Below, in pieces: positions 17,816-27,300 of a DNA stretch of 64,000 bases (its first letter is position 1; the number at the start of each line of letters is the position of its first letter). The stretch comes from Photorhabdus australis DSM 17609 (GTDB lineage: Bacteria; Pseudomonadota; Gammaproteobacteria; Enterobacterales; Enterobacteriaceae). Location: the NCBI RefSeq assembly GCF_000711895.1, contig NZ_JONO01000031.1, positions 1 to 64,000 on the forward strand. The letters run 5' to 3'. The notes below the pieces were generated by a model. That model ran no database searches, was not told where the DNA came from, and saw only the letters and a list, made by a program, of their open reading frames with translations. The position numbers were made by a program, and so were the translations under genes.

Positions 17816-18836
17816 TGTTGCTCAGGTTATTACCACTGGGAACGCTCAGGATGTTCTTGGCAATAGTCATCTCAGAAAAGTGCTTTGCTATTCTAAGCAC
17901 CCATTGAGTAGCTTGTTGTTCAATACTGAAACACATTGGTTTACAAATCAAAAGGGGGCTATAGGTTTTTTCCAGGACAAAAATCTACATATGTGTGTGG
18001 GTGGTATTTTGGCACCTGGCGAAGAACGAGCTGCACTTTTGCAGTCATTTCTCAACTTCACTAAAGAAAAACGGGCTTTTCCGGTGTTTCTGCATGGTGA
18101 TGAGAGTGATTTCGCGCTGTTGAGGAATAACGGCTTTTTTGTCAACCAACTTGGAGCGAGTTATTCCGTGCTCCTTGATGGATATAGCATGGCAGGCAAA
18201 CGCTTCCAGCAGCTTAGAAATAAAATTAGTAAATCCAGGAGAGCAGGAATTTCTATTCGGGAGATCTGTTCGCAAGAGGAATACTATCGACTTAAACCAC
18301 AACTAGAACAGATTAATCAGCTTTGGTTGAAGGAAAAACATGCAAAGGCCCTGAAAAAACTGGTGATTGATTTTAACACCGTCGAAGTGAGTTCAGGTGA
18401 GCACAGAGTATATATTGCAACTCGGGGAGAACAGATCCAGGCATATATTGTTTATAGTTACACTTGGGGGGAGACATCGGGGTGGTTTCATAATCTATCT
18501 CGAAAAAAACCAGATATACCCGATGGAACCATGCAGTTTATTAATGAAACGGCGATCAATGACTTCCTGACAGAGGGGGCAGTTTCTTATCTTCATTTGG
18601 GCTTCACGCCATTGGTGGAATTCGGTGAGGATAGTTGCTTCAACGACTCGGCAATGTTCCATAAAATTGCCAAATGGATGTCATCAAAAGGCGGCATTGT
18701 TTATCCTGCCGCTTCGCAACGCCAATATAAAATGAGCTGGCGGCCGTCGTTAATTGAGCCGGAATATATTGCTTTCCCTAAAGGAAAGGCAATGAAAGCA
18801 TTGTGGTCAACATTGCGAACGACCAACAGCATTTGA
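17799..18836 (+). CDS. DUF2156/MprF-type aminoacyl-tRNA transferase, candidate VlmA counterpart
   Basis: 345 residues matching the DUF2156 domain (dupled GNAT fold) of phosphatidylglycerol lysyltransferases. Family-like segments are GASYSVLLDGYSMAGKRFQQ with LRNKISKSRRAG, then WFHNLSRKKPDIPDGTMQFI, then YLHLGFTPLVEF. MprF membrane helices are absent, so the enzyme is soluble. In valanimycin synthesis VlmA, a relative of this family, transfers serine from seryl-tRNA to isobutylhydroxylamine. Here the acceptor would be a hydroxylamine derived from the fusion enzyme's amine. The ATG at 17799 has aaggtg upstream and overlaps the fusion gene by 17 bases; the earlier in-frame start at 17751 would overlap by 65. 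The amino acid used is unknown. Confidence 0.8.
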   Translation: MSMLPDVAQVITTGNAQDVLGNSHLRKVLCYSKHPLSSLLFNTETHWFTNQKGAIGFFQDKNLHMCVGGILAPGEERAALLQSFLNFTKEKRAFPVFLHGDESDFALLRNNGFFVNQLGASYSVLLDGYSMAGKRFQQLRNKISKSRRAGISIREICSQEEYYRLKPQLEQINQLWLKEKHAKALKKLVIDFNTVEVSSGEHRVYIATRGEQIQAYIVYSYTWGETSGWFHNLSRKKPDIPDGTMQFINETAINDFLTEGAVSYLHLGFTPLVEFGEDSCFNDSAMFHKIAKWMSSKGGIVYPAASQRQYKMSWRPSLIEPEYIAFPKGKAMKALWSTLRTTNSI

Positions 18837-18839
18837 TGC

Positions 18840-18966
18840 TATACCCAATAGATTTCAAGATGCATCGCGACGGCAAGGGAGCGAATCCCCGGGAGCATAG
18901 ATGACTATGTGACCGGGGTGAGTGAGTGCAGCCAACAAAGAGGTAACTTGAAAGATAACAGGTATA
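18840..18966 (+). repeat. ERIC element, copy 2
   Basis: 127-bp ERIC from tatacccaatagatttcaag to gataacaggtata, starting 3 bases after the end of the last biosynthetic gene. It has the same orientation as copy 1. Transcripts of the operon run into it, so it may form the 3' hairpin of the mRNA. Confidence 0.93.
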
Positions 18967-18991
18967 TAAAAAGTATTTTCTAACGTTGAAC

Positions 18992-19038
18992 GACAGGTGA
19001 TCAGGATGGTATTGGCAGTACCAGAATGATCACCTGTC
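18992..19038 (+). repeat. long hairpin between ERIC copy 2 and the BREX operon
   Basis: Outer arms gacaggtgatca / tgatcacctgtc are a perfect 12-base inverted repeat. Inside lies a second stem tggta / tacca with loop ttggcag. It could be a terminator, a small structured RNA or a protein site. No long T run follows. Confidence 0.55.
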
Positions 19039-19479
19039 ATTGTGAACATTGTTTGCTTATTAATATTCCTAATTCTGTCGATTCTTTCAAATCCTTATTT
19101 CATCAATATTATCTTATAGAGTTCTTTTGGAAGTTTTTTAATTAATTATCGCATTATTTGCACCAGTAAAATTTGAAACTGATTGCGCTATATGCTAATT
19201 AATTGGCGGTATATTCTATAAATCTATTGGGTATATATTGTTTTGTTATCAATATATAGGTCTATTTTTCTAATAATTTAGCTATTGGTGAGGTTATTTA
19301 ATTTCAGAAAAACACACGAAAGATGAGAAATTTTTTCAAGCGAGTGAGGTGTTGATAACTCACCTCTTTCATTGGGGGTATCGATCCATCAAAGCTAATA
19401 CAGCCACCTCCGCTAATTTTGCGAAATACAGAAATACATCACAAAAGCAGGCTATTTCTTAATACTGGTTACAAACGAT
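19039..19479. other. intergenic region upstream of BREX, with an ERIC end fragment
   Basis: AT-rich region with no gene. The segment aaatctattgggtata at 19220-19235 is identical to one terminus of ERIC copies 3 and 4, but it is not followed by an ERIC core. It appears to be an isolated end fragment. The BREX promoter should lie here; no BrxR-type regulator gene is present. Confidence 0.5.
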
Positions 19480-20082
19480 ATGAAGTATAACAAAACCTGG
19501 ATTGGTGATCTCCTTGGTGGTTCTTTAATGAGCCGAGAAAGCTGTTTAATCGCTGAGGTGATGTTGCAATCACCGAGCAAAGAGCAATGGCAGCGGTATC
19601 TTGTCACTGAAAATATCCTACAGGCATCTTCGGAAAGGACCGCGATTCGCTATGCACATACTCTTCGTTTGCGTCTATCCATGTTGGACAGTAAAGGGTT
19701 GGAGTTGGTCGCACATGGGAGTGAACGCGAACGTCAACAGTGCTTAATGGTGGCGTTGATGTTGCAGTCACCTGTAGTCGCCGCTTTTATTTCATTGGTG
19801 GTAAATGATGCCAAACGCCAATTTCGTGAGTCCTTACCGGCTAATGTATGGGAGGTTTTTGTTGAAGATCAACGTCGGGTTCATCCTGAGCTAACGGGTT
19901 TTTCAGAGTCTTCATTAAAGAAAATGGGCAATAACGCGATAAAGGCGTTAAGTGAAGCCCGTTATCTTGATGCTCCTTGCCGTCGCCATCTGCAAACCGT
20001 GTTTCTGCTACCTGAAATTCATGATCTGTTAATACGTCTTGAACGCAGCGATTTGATTCCTCTCATGGAGGGAAGACAGTGA
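19480..20082 (+). CDS. brxA: BREX type 1 protein BrxA (DUF1819)
   Basis: 200-residue DUF1819 protein, the first gene of type 1 BREX operons. BrxA is a small helical DNA-binding protein. Family features are the N-terminal SRESCLIAEVML segment, ENILQASSERTAIRYAHTLRLRL, and the all-helical composition. The gene starts at ATG 19480 and its stop overlaps the brxB start by 4 bases. Order and lengths of the following genes confirm the assignment. Confidence 0.93.
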   Translation: MKYNKTWIGDLLGGSLMSRESCLIAEVMLQSPSKEQWQRYLVTENILQASSERTAIRYAHTLRLRLSMLDSKGLELVAHGSERERQQCLMVALMLQSPVVAAFISLVVNDAKRQFRESLPANVWEVFVEDQRRVHPELTGFSESSLKKMGNNAIKALSEARYLDAPCRRHLQTVFLLPEIHDLLIRLERSDLIPLMEGRQ

Positions 20083-20681
20083 TTGATAAGGTTCTGGAAT
20101 ACCGACTAGCCCAAATTGAATCTCGCATAGAGATGGAGGGAATCCCACGTAATACTCGCCCCGGCAATGAAATCAGTTTTTGGATTTTTGATTATCCGGC
20201 TGAAAAAGAAATTCGGGTGCGGGAATTCTTGCGATATCTGGTTAAACGGTTGGAGAAGAAACGCACATTTGTTCATCTAAATATCTTCAGGATATTGGTT
20301 GATATGTTGGAAGCGCGGAATTTATTTGAACGTGTTTGTGAGCGCGAAAAACAGATGGGTACTGAAGCGATGAAGAAGCAGCTTTCCGGTTTACTCAGTC
20401 AGAAAAAAATAGCGGAGCACATTGCTAATACCACTTCTTTAAAAGATCAGGAACTAGCGATTATTTCAGGTTTGGGGAATGCGTGGCCTTTTGTGCGTGG
20501 TCACGAATTGATGAGTGCCTTACAGGATGTCATGGGCTTTACGCCTTTGTTGATGTTTTATCCGGGAACCTACAGCGGCTATGACCTGACACCTCTCGCG
20601 GGTATTGATTCCCGTAACTACTATCGTGCATTCCGATTGGTTCCTGAAACAGGCCCTGCGGTATTGCTGGATAATCATTGA
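20079..20681 (+). CDS. brxB: BREX type 1 protein BrxB (DUF1788)
   Basis: 200-residue DUF1788 protein; a BREX component of unknown biochemical activity needed for methylation and defence in studied systems. The ending FYPGTYSGYDLTPL with FRLVP is typical. It begins with GTG overlapping the brxA stop, and brxC begins a few bases after its end, so the three are co-translated. Confidence 0.93.
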   Translation: MIDKVLEYRLAQIESRIEMEGIPRNTRPGNEISFWIFDYPAEKEIRVREFLRYLVKRLEKKRTFVHLNIFRILVDMLEARNLFERVCEREKQMGTEAMKKQLSGLLSQKKIAEHIANTTSLKDQELAIISGLGNAWPFVRGHELMSALQDVMGFTPLLMFYPGTYSGYDLTPLAGIDSRNYYRAFRLVPETGPAVLLDNH

Positions 20682-20692
20682 AGAGTACAGTG

Positions 20693-23600
20693 ATGAATAT
20701 TGAACAAATCTTTACCAAACCGCTAACCCGAAATATTAACGGGGTGGTGAAAGCCGAACAAATTGACAATGAAAGCGCTTACATTGAATTAGATGAATAT
20801 GTCATTACGCATGAGCTTGATCGTCATTTCCGTGCTTTTTTTGCCGCTTATTTACCCGCTGTTGGTTCAGAACGGAGCCGGGTTGAGAATAAGATTGGTG
20901 TTTGGGTTTCTGGCTTCTTTGGTTCAGGTAAATCCCATTTCATCAAAATATTATCTTATTTGCTGGCCAACCGGCAGGTTATCCACAATGGTGATAGACG
21001 TAGTGCGTTGTCTTTTTTTGAAGACAAGGTAGAAGATGCGTTGTTATTAGCTGATATTCGCAAAGCGGTGCAGTATCCGGCTGAAGTGCTTTTGTTCAAT
21101 ATTGATTCCCGTGCTAATGCAGATGATCGTGAGGATGCGATCCTGAAAGTCTTTCTAAAAGTGTTTAACGAACGCGTAGGTTACTGTGCAGATTTCCCAC
21201 ATATCGCGCATTTAGAGCGTGAACTTGACCGCCGTGGGCAGTATCAAGCGTTTAAAGATGCTTTTGCCGCTATCAGTGGCTCATCGTGGGAAACTGAGCG
21301 AGATGCTTACGATTTTTTCCGTGATGAAATGGCACAGGCATTGAGTGTAGCCAGCGGGCAAAGTGAGGAATCATCGCGCCAATGGGCGGAGCAGTTTGAT
21401 GCAAATTTTCCTTTAGATATCACTAACTTTTGCAAGTGGGTGAAAGAGTACTTGGATAGCCGTGGGAATGGCAACATCTTGTTTATGATCGATGAAGTCG
21501 GTCAGTTTATTGGCAAAAATACCCAAATGATGCTGAAGTTACAGACGATTACTGAGAATCTTGGCACGATTTGTAGTGGCCGAGCGTGGGTTATTGTTAC
21601 ATCGCAAGCGGATATCGATGCCGCTATTGGTGATATAAAGCATCGTGATGGCTTGGATTTCTCTAAGATTCAGGGCCGATTCCCGACGCGTTTACAGCTT
21701 TCCAGTTCAAACACCGCTGAAGTTATTCAAAAGCGCTTGTTAACCAAAACCGAATCAGCGGTTGAAGCATTGCAAACCATTTTTGCCCAGAAGGGTGACA
21801 TTTTACGTAATCAGCTTGGTTTTGATGCAACGACCAAGGCGACTCTGAAGCCCTATACGCAATCATCTGAATTTGTTGATAACTACCCATTTGTACCTTG
21901 GCATTTTCAGCTGGTACAAAAAGTGTTTGAGTCTATTCGTACCAAAGGGGCAACGGGCAAACATTTAGCCATGGGGGAGCGCTCCTTGCTGGCGGCGTTT
22001 CAGTCGGCGGCACAACAGGTTCAGTCGGATGATTTAAATACGTTGATCCCTTTCTGGCGTTTCTATGCACCCATTGAGGGTTTTCTGGAACCTACAGTTA
22101 AGCGAACTATTGAGCAAGCAGAGGGATTAGGTCTCTATGAACAGGATATCCAACTGCTTAAGACACTATTCTTAATTCGCTATGTTAATCTGCTAAAAAG
22201 CACCTTAGATAATCTGGTGACTCTGACAATCGACCGGATTGATACGGATAAAATCACATTACGTCGTCAGCTTGAGGCCAGCCTTCAGCGCCTTGAAAAT
22301 CAAATGCTGATTGCCCGTAGCGGTGATGAATATTTGTTCTTAACGAACGAAGAAAAAGAGATTGAGAATGAAATTCGTAATGTGGAAGTAGAATACACCA
22401 CGATCAATCGCCGCCTCTCAAGCCTCATTTTTGATGACTTGCTCAAAAACCGTAAATATCGTTATCCGGTGAATAAGCAGGATTTCCCGATAAGCCGCTT
22501 CTGTAATGGACACCCTTTAGACGGCGCCCATCTGGAAGATTTAGTGGTGAAAATATTAACCCCGCTGGATACTTGCTATAACCATTATCGCGATGATATT
22601 ACCTGTATTCCTTATTCTGCTGAAGGTAACGGTTGTATCTTGATCCGACTGGCTGATGAATTGCTGGTGTGGAAAGATTTGCAACTAACGGTGCAGACAG
22701 ACAGTTTCCTTAACAAGCAATTTGGGCAGCGACCAGAACAAAATGTGCTGTTGAAGGAAAAGGATCGCGAAAACCAGAGTCGTGAAAAAACATTACGTGT
22801 GCGTATTGAACAGCTGCTAGCTGAAGCAACGGTTTATGCTATTGGTGTCCGTTTACCGAAAAAATTTGCCTCACCAATAGTCATCGTGGATGAAGCCTGT
22901 AGATATGTCATTGAAAATAGTTTCGCTAAACTTAAATTGCTGCGTCCAACAAGTAGTGATATCAATCGCGAAATTCATTCGCTTCTGACCATAGAAGATT
23001 TTGCACAAATCAATCTTGATATGTGCTCTGAGGAAGGTAATCCAGAAGCTACGCGAGAAGTCGAAGCCTGGATTAGCATGAGTGTCGATTATCATAAGCC
23101 GGTTTACCTGCGGGATGTACTTAATCACTTTGGACGGCGTCCCTTTGGCTGGCCAGAGGACGAGGTCAAATTGTTGGTCGCGCGTTTGGCTCGTTCAGGC
23201 AAAATCAATTTTACCCTGCAAAATAATCAAATCAGCCTGAAACAGGCGTGGGATGTGTTCACGAATACGCGTCGGCATAGTGAGCTACGTTTGCTGAAAG
23301 TCCGTCAGCATGATGAGGAACAACTGCGCAAGGCAGCACATATCATGAACAGTGTTGCGCAGGAGTCTTTCAATGAACGCGAAGAACAAGGATTGGCAAA
23401 GCATATTCGTACCACTTTGGAACGTTGGGAACGTGAGTATGTCGGCTATCAAATCACCATTCAAACAGGGCAGTTCCCCGGAGAAAAAGAGATTCAGGAA
23501 GGGCTTCGGCTGATTAAGTTGCTTTTGTCGCAGAAAGAAGCTTTTTCGCTGGTGGAGAAAGTGATCGATGAATCTAACGCGTTGGCAGACTTTGCTGAAA

Positions 23601-24334
23601 CACGTGATGATATCAGTGATTTTTATGGTAATCAGCTCCAGTCTTGGCAGCAGTTGGCAACGGTGCTAAATGGCAGCTTTAAGGCTAATCGTAGCGCGTT
23701 AGAAAAAGATGAAAAGGCTCATCAAGCTTTGACTAAACTAAGCCACATTTACCAAATGGCAAAGCCTTATTCTCAGCTCCGCTGTATTGTTCCGCTAATT
23801 GAACAGGTGCAGGAAGTGAATCAGCGTTTGTTAACCGAAGCCCGTGAATACGGTTTGCAGCGTATTGATACCCGCATTGAAGAAGTTAAAAAACAGGTGC
23901 AACAGAGTCAGGCACCTGATTCATTGCTGAATCGAGCTTTGTATCCAATGCAGCAAAGTCGTGAGCGTGTAGTTAATACACAGTCGATACCTGAGATCTA
24001 TCATGAGCAAAGTGAGGTCCAGTTACAGCAAGGACAGGCTGAACAGTTAATGAACGGTTGGATTGATGAGCAGTTGAAAAAACGTCAGATGATAGAGAAA
24101 TCCATTAGCCATGATGGGCAGCGATTGCCAGTGATACCGGTATCTGGCCCGCCTACCGTACAGCCTGTACCTGTTTTGAAAAAGACGCTTGCAATCCACG
24201 CTACGCGCGAAATGAAAAAAGCCGTTGGTGGGGATGTATTAGAAACGACCGAGCAGATGGAAAAGGCGCTTGAGCAACTACGTAAGACGTTATTCGATGC
24301 GCTCAAAGCCGGTGATCGTGTTCGCCTCCAGTGA
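20693..24334 (+). CDS. brxC: BREX type 1 ATPase BrxC
   Basis: 1213-residue BrxC/PglY-type AAA ATPase with DUF499-like architecture. The N terminus MNIEQIFTKPLTRNINGVVK is typical of BrxC. The Walker A GFFGSGKS is at residues 74-81, and the Walker B region FMIDEVGQFIG follows. The C-terminal half is helical and rich in charged residues and glutamine, probably coiled coil. The ATG at 20693 is preferred to the TTG at 20678 because family members begin at this point. It is the motor-like component that works with PglX and PglZ. No disruption is visible. Confidence 0.94.
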   Translation: MNIEQIFTKPLTRNINGVVKAEQIDNESAYIELDEYVITHELDRHFRAFFAAYLPAVGSERSRVENKIGVWVSGFFGSGKSHFIKILSYLLANRQVIHNGDRRSALSFFEDKVEDALLLADIRKAVQYPAEVLLFNIDSRANADDREDAILKVFLKVFNERVGYCADFPHIAHLERELDRRGQYQAFKDAFAAISGSSWETERDAYDFFRDEMAQALSVASGQSEESSRQWAEQFDANFPLDITNFCKWVKEYLDSRGNGNILFMIDEVGQFIGKNTQMMLKLQTITENLGTICSGRAWVIVTSQADIDAAIGDIKHRDGLDFSKIQGRFPTRLQLSSSNTAEVIQKRLLTKTESAVEALQTIFAQKGDILRNQLGFDATTKATLKPYTQSSEFVDNYPFVPWHFQLVQKVFESIRTKGATGKHLAMGERSLLAAFQSAAQQVQSDDLNTLIPFWRFYAPIEGFLEPTVKRTIEQAEGLGLYEQDIQLLKTLFLIRYVNLLKSTLDNLVTLTIDRIDTDKITLRRQLEASLQRLENQMLIARSGDEYLFLTNEEKEIENEIRNVEVEYTTINRRLSSLIFDDLLKNRKYRYPVNKQDFPISRFCNGHPLDGAHLEDLVVKILTPLDTCYNHYRDDITCIPYSAEGNGCILIRLADELLVWKDLQLTVQTDSFLNKQFGQRPEQNVLLKEKDRENQSREKTLRVRIEQLLAEATVYAIGVRLPKKFASPIVIVDEACRYVIENSFAKLKLLRPTSSDINREIHSLLTIEDFAQINLDMCSEEGNPEATREVEAWISMSVDYHKPVYLRDVLNHFGRRPFGWPEDEVKLLVARLARSGKINFTLQNNQISLKQAWDVFTNTRRHSELRLLKVRQHDEEQLRKAAHIMNSVAQESFNEREEQGLAKHIRTTLERWEREYVGYQITIQTGQFPGEKEIQEGLRLIKLLLSQKEAFSLVEKVIDESNALADFAETRDDISDFYGNQLQSWQQLATVLNGSFKANRSALEKDEKAHQALTKLSHIYQMAKPYSQLRCIVPLIEQVQEVNQRLLTEAREYGLQRIDTRIEEVKKQVQQSQAPDSLLNRALYPMQQSRERVVNTQSIPEIYHEQSEVQLQQGQAEQLMNGWIDEQLKKRQMIEKSISHDGQRLPVIPVSGPPTVQPVPVLKKTLAIHATREMKKAVGGDVLETTEQMEKALEQLRKTLFDALKAGDRVRLQ

Positions 24335-24375
24335 CTTAATCGGGCGGGCGTTTATCACGCCTGCAAGGATTGCCC

Positions 24376-27300
24376 ATGAATACTGCCAATATTAAAAAAT
24401 ACGCTCCTCTGGCACGAACCCAGTTCTGTCATGCCACTACCCAAAAACTCATATCGTTAGGGATTAGTCTGGATAAAAACGGTGATTTGCAGATTGCTGA
24501 TGTTACTGAAATAGGCGATAGGGTCCGTTTTGGTCGCTATGAATACCCGAAAACGGTATTAGCGCGTCGTCACCGATTAGTTGAGCGTGCGCATGTACAG
24601 GGTTATACCCGGTTAATTGAGCATGTTGCCTACACTTGGTTTAATCGCCTGTGCGCTATTCGTTACATGGAGCTACATGGATATCTGGATCATGGCTTCC
24701 GTGTGCTATCTCATCCTACAGATCCTATTGGTTTTGAGGTGTTAGCGCATATTCCAGAAGTCGTTGGGAGCCTGGAGTTAAGCGATCCTCAGCGGCTAGT
24801 AGAGATGAAACTAGCGGGCGATCAAGATGAAGCGTTGTATCGCGAACTGTTGTTAGGACAGTGTCATTTTCTGCATAAGGCTATGCCGTTCCTGTTTGAT
24901 TCGCTCAATGATGAAACTGAGCTTCTGTTACCGGATAATTTGACACGTACTGACTCGATCCTACGCGGGCTGGTGGACAGTATTCCTGAAGAGGACTGGA
25001 AACAGGTAGAGATCATCGGCTGGTTGTATCAGTTTTACATCTCTGAAAGAAAAGAGCAGGTTATCGGTAAAGTTGTGAAGAGCGAAGATATTCCCGCAGC
25101 CACTCAGCTGTTTACCCCTAATTGGATCGTGCAGTATCTGGTGCAAAACTCCGTAGGTCGCCAATGGCTACAAACCTATCCTGACTCTTCGCTTAAGGAA
25201 TGCATGGCATACTATATTGAACCCGCAGAGCAGATTGCCGAAGTACAGATGCAATTAGCGACAATGACACCAAATAGCATTGAACCTGAGAGTATTAAAG
25301 TACTTGATCCTGCGTGTGGTTCCGGCCACATCCTTATCGAAGCCTATAACGTGCTAAAGCGAATATATGAGGAGCGTGGATATCGCAGCCGTGAAATTCC
25401 GCAGTTAATTCTGGAAAATAATATCTTTGGTCTGGATATTGATGATCGCGCTGTTCAGCTTTCAGGCTTTGTGTTGTTAATGATGGCGCGTCAAGACGAT
25501 AGCCGCATCTTTACCCGTGATATTCGCCTGAATGTATTGTCGTTGCAGGAAAGCTCCTCGCTAAATATTCCAACGTTGTGGCAGGAACTTAACTTGCATC
25601 AACAAAGCTGTACCGGTAGTACGGTTGATATGTTTGCTCAGAGCAATATCAGCGCTAATAGCCAAAGTGCTGATGAATATCAATTGCTGGAAAGGACGTT
25701 AGCGTTATTTACGCAGGCAAAAACCTTTGGTTCATTGATTCAGGTTCCGCAGCAAGATGAGGAAACGTTGAAAGTGTTATTACGACAGTTCATTGAGTTG
25801 GAGGCGAGTGGTGATACTCATCAGAAAGAGGCGGCGCATATCCTTATTCCTTTTATCCATCAGGCATGGTTGCTGGCGCAGCCCTATGATGTGGTGGTAG
25901 CGAATCCGCCGTATATGAGCACGAAGGGAATGAATGGCGAGCTGAGAGAATTTGCCAGGAAACAGTTCCCTGATAGTAAGTCAGATTTATTTGCGATGTT
26001 TATGCAGCATGCATTTCGTTTGTTGAAGGTAAATGGTTTTAATGCTCAAGTGAATATGCAGTCGTGGATGTTCTTATCCAGCTTCGAGAAACTGCGTGAG
26101 TGGCTGCTGGATACCAAGATTTTTGTCACTATGGCGCATCTGGGATCTCGTGCATTTGGGCAGATTTCGGGGGAGGTGGTTCAGACTACGGCTTGGGTAA
26201 TGAGTAAATATCATGTTGATGGTTATCTGCCGGTATTTTTCCGTTTGATTGAAGGAGGAGAGGAAGAGAAAAAAAGTCTTTTAATAGAAAAGAAAAACCG
26301 TTTTGATAACGTTAAACAGGATAGTTTCAGACAAATCCCAGGAGTACCGATTGCCTATTGGATCTCTACGGGATTGATGAATCTTTTTAAAAATAACTTA
26401 CCTATGGAACACTATGCGGATATAAGTACAGGGCTAAGTACAGGAAATAATGATCGATTTCTTAAGATGTGGACAGAGATTAATCATTTGAATAGAGATT
26501 GGATCCCTTGTCAAAAAGGTGGGTCGTATAGGAAGTGGTATGGTAATAATGAATTTGTTATTGATTGGGGAAATAATGGTGAAAAATTAAAGAAATCCAA
26601 AGGATCTACTTTAAGAAATGTTCATAATTATTTTCGAGAAGGGATTTCATGGACTAGGGTGTCTAGTGCAAGTACAGCTTTTAGATATTTTGCAGATGGT
26701 TTTATTTTTGAATCGACTGGCCCGAGCTTTTTTCCAAAAGAAAACGATAAGAGAACACTGTATTTCTTTGTTGGGTTATTAAATTCAAAGCTCGCAACAG
26801 TATTATTAGAATTTATTGCACCTACATTGGACTTTCTAAGCGGACATATTGCTAAGTTGCCTTGTCTTCAAGGAAATTGGGTTGACGTTATTTCTGAGAA
26901 TTCATCTAAATTAATTAAAATTGCTAAAGAGGATTGGGATAACTATGAGATTTCCTGGGATTTCAAACGAAATCCAATGGTGGGGAATAATGAAAGTATG
27001 CTTTTATCAGCATATAAAAAAATTAAAACTAAATTTTCAGATAATATAGAGATGATGAAAAATCTTGAGTTTGGAAATAATTCTGTCATTGTGAAAAGTA
27101 ATTCATTGGAACAAGATGTCTGCATTGATATCTCTTTAAATGAGATAACATTAACATGTAATCCACATTATCGTTACGGTAACGAATTAACAGAGAAAGA
27201 ATTAGAAAATCGTTTCCAATCTGACACCCTGGTCGAGCTTCTAAGTTATATCATTGGCTGCATAATGGGTCGCTACTCTCTCGACCGAGAAGGTTTAGTT

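Noticed and set aside
18855-19049. Minus-strand frame of 64 residues across ERIC copy 2
   Set aside because: It is a translation of the ERIC sequence itself; similar frames appear at the other copies.
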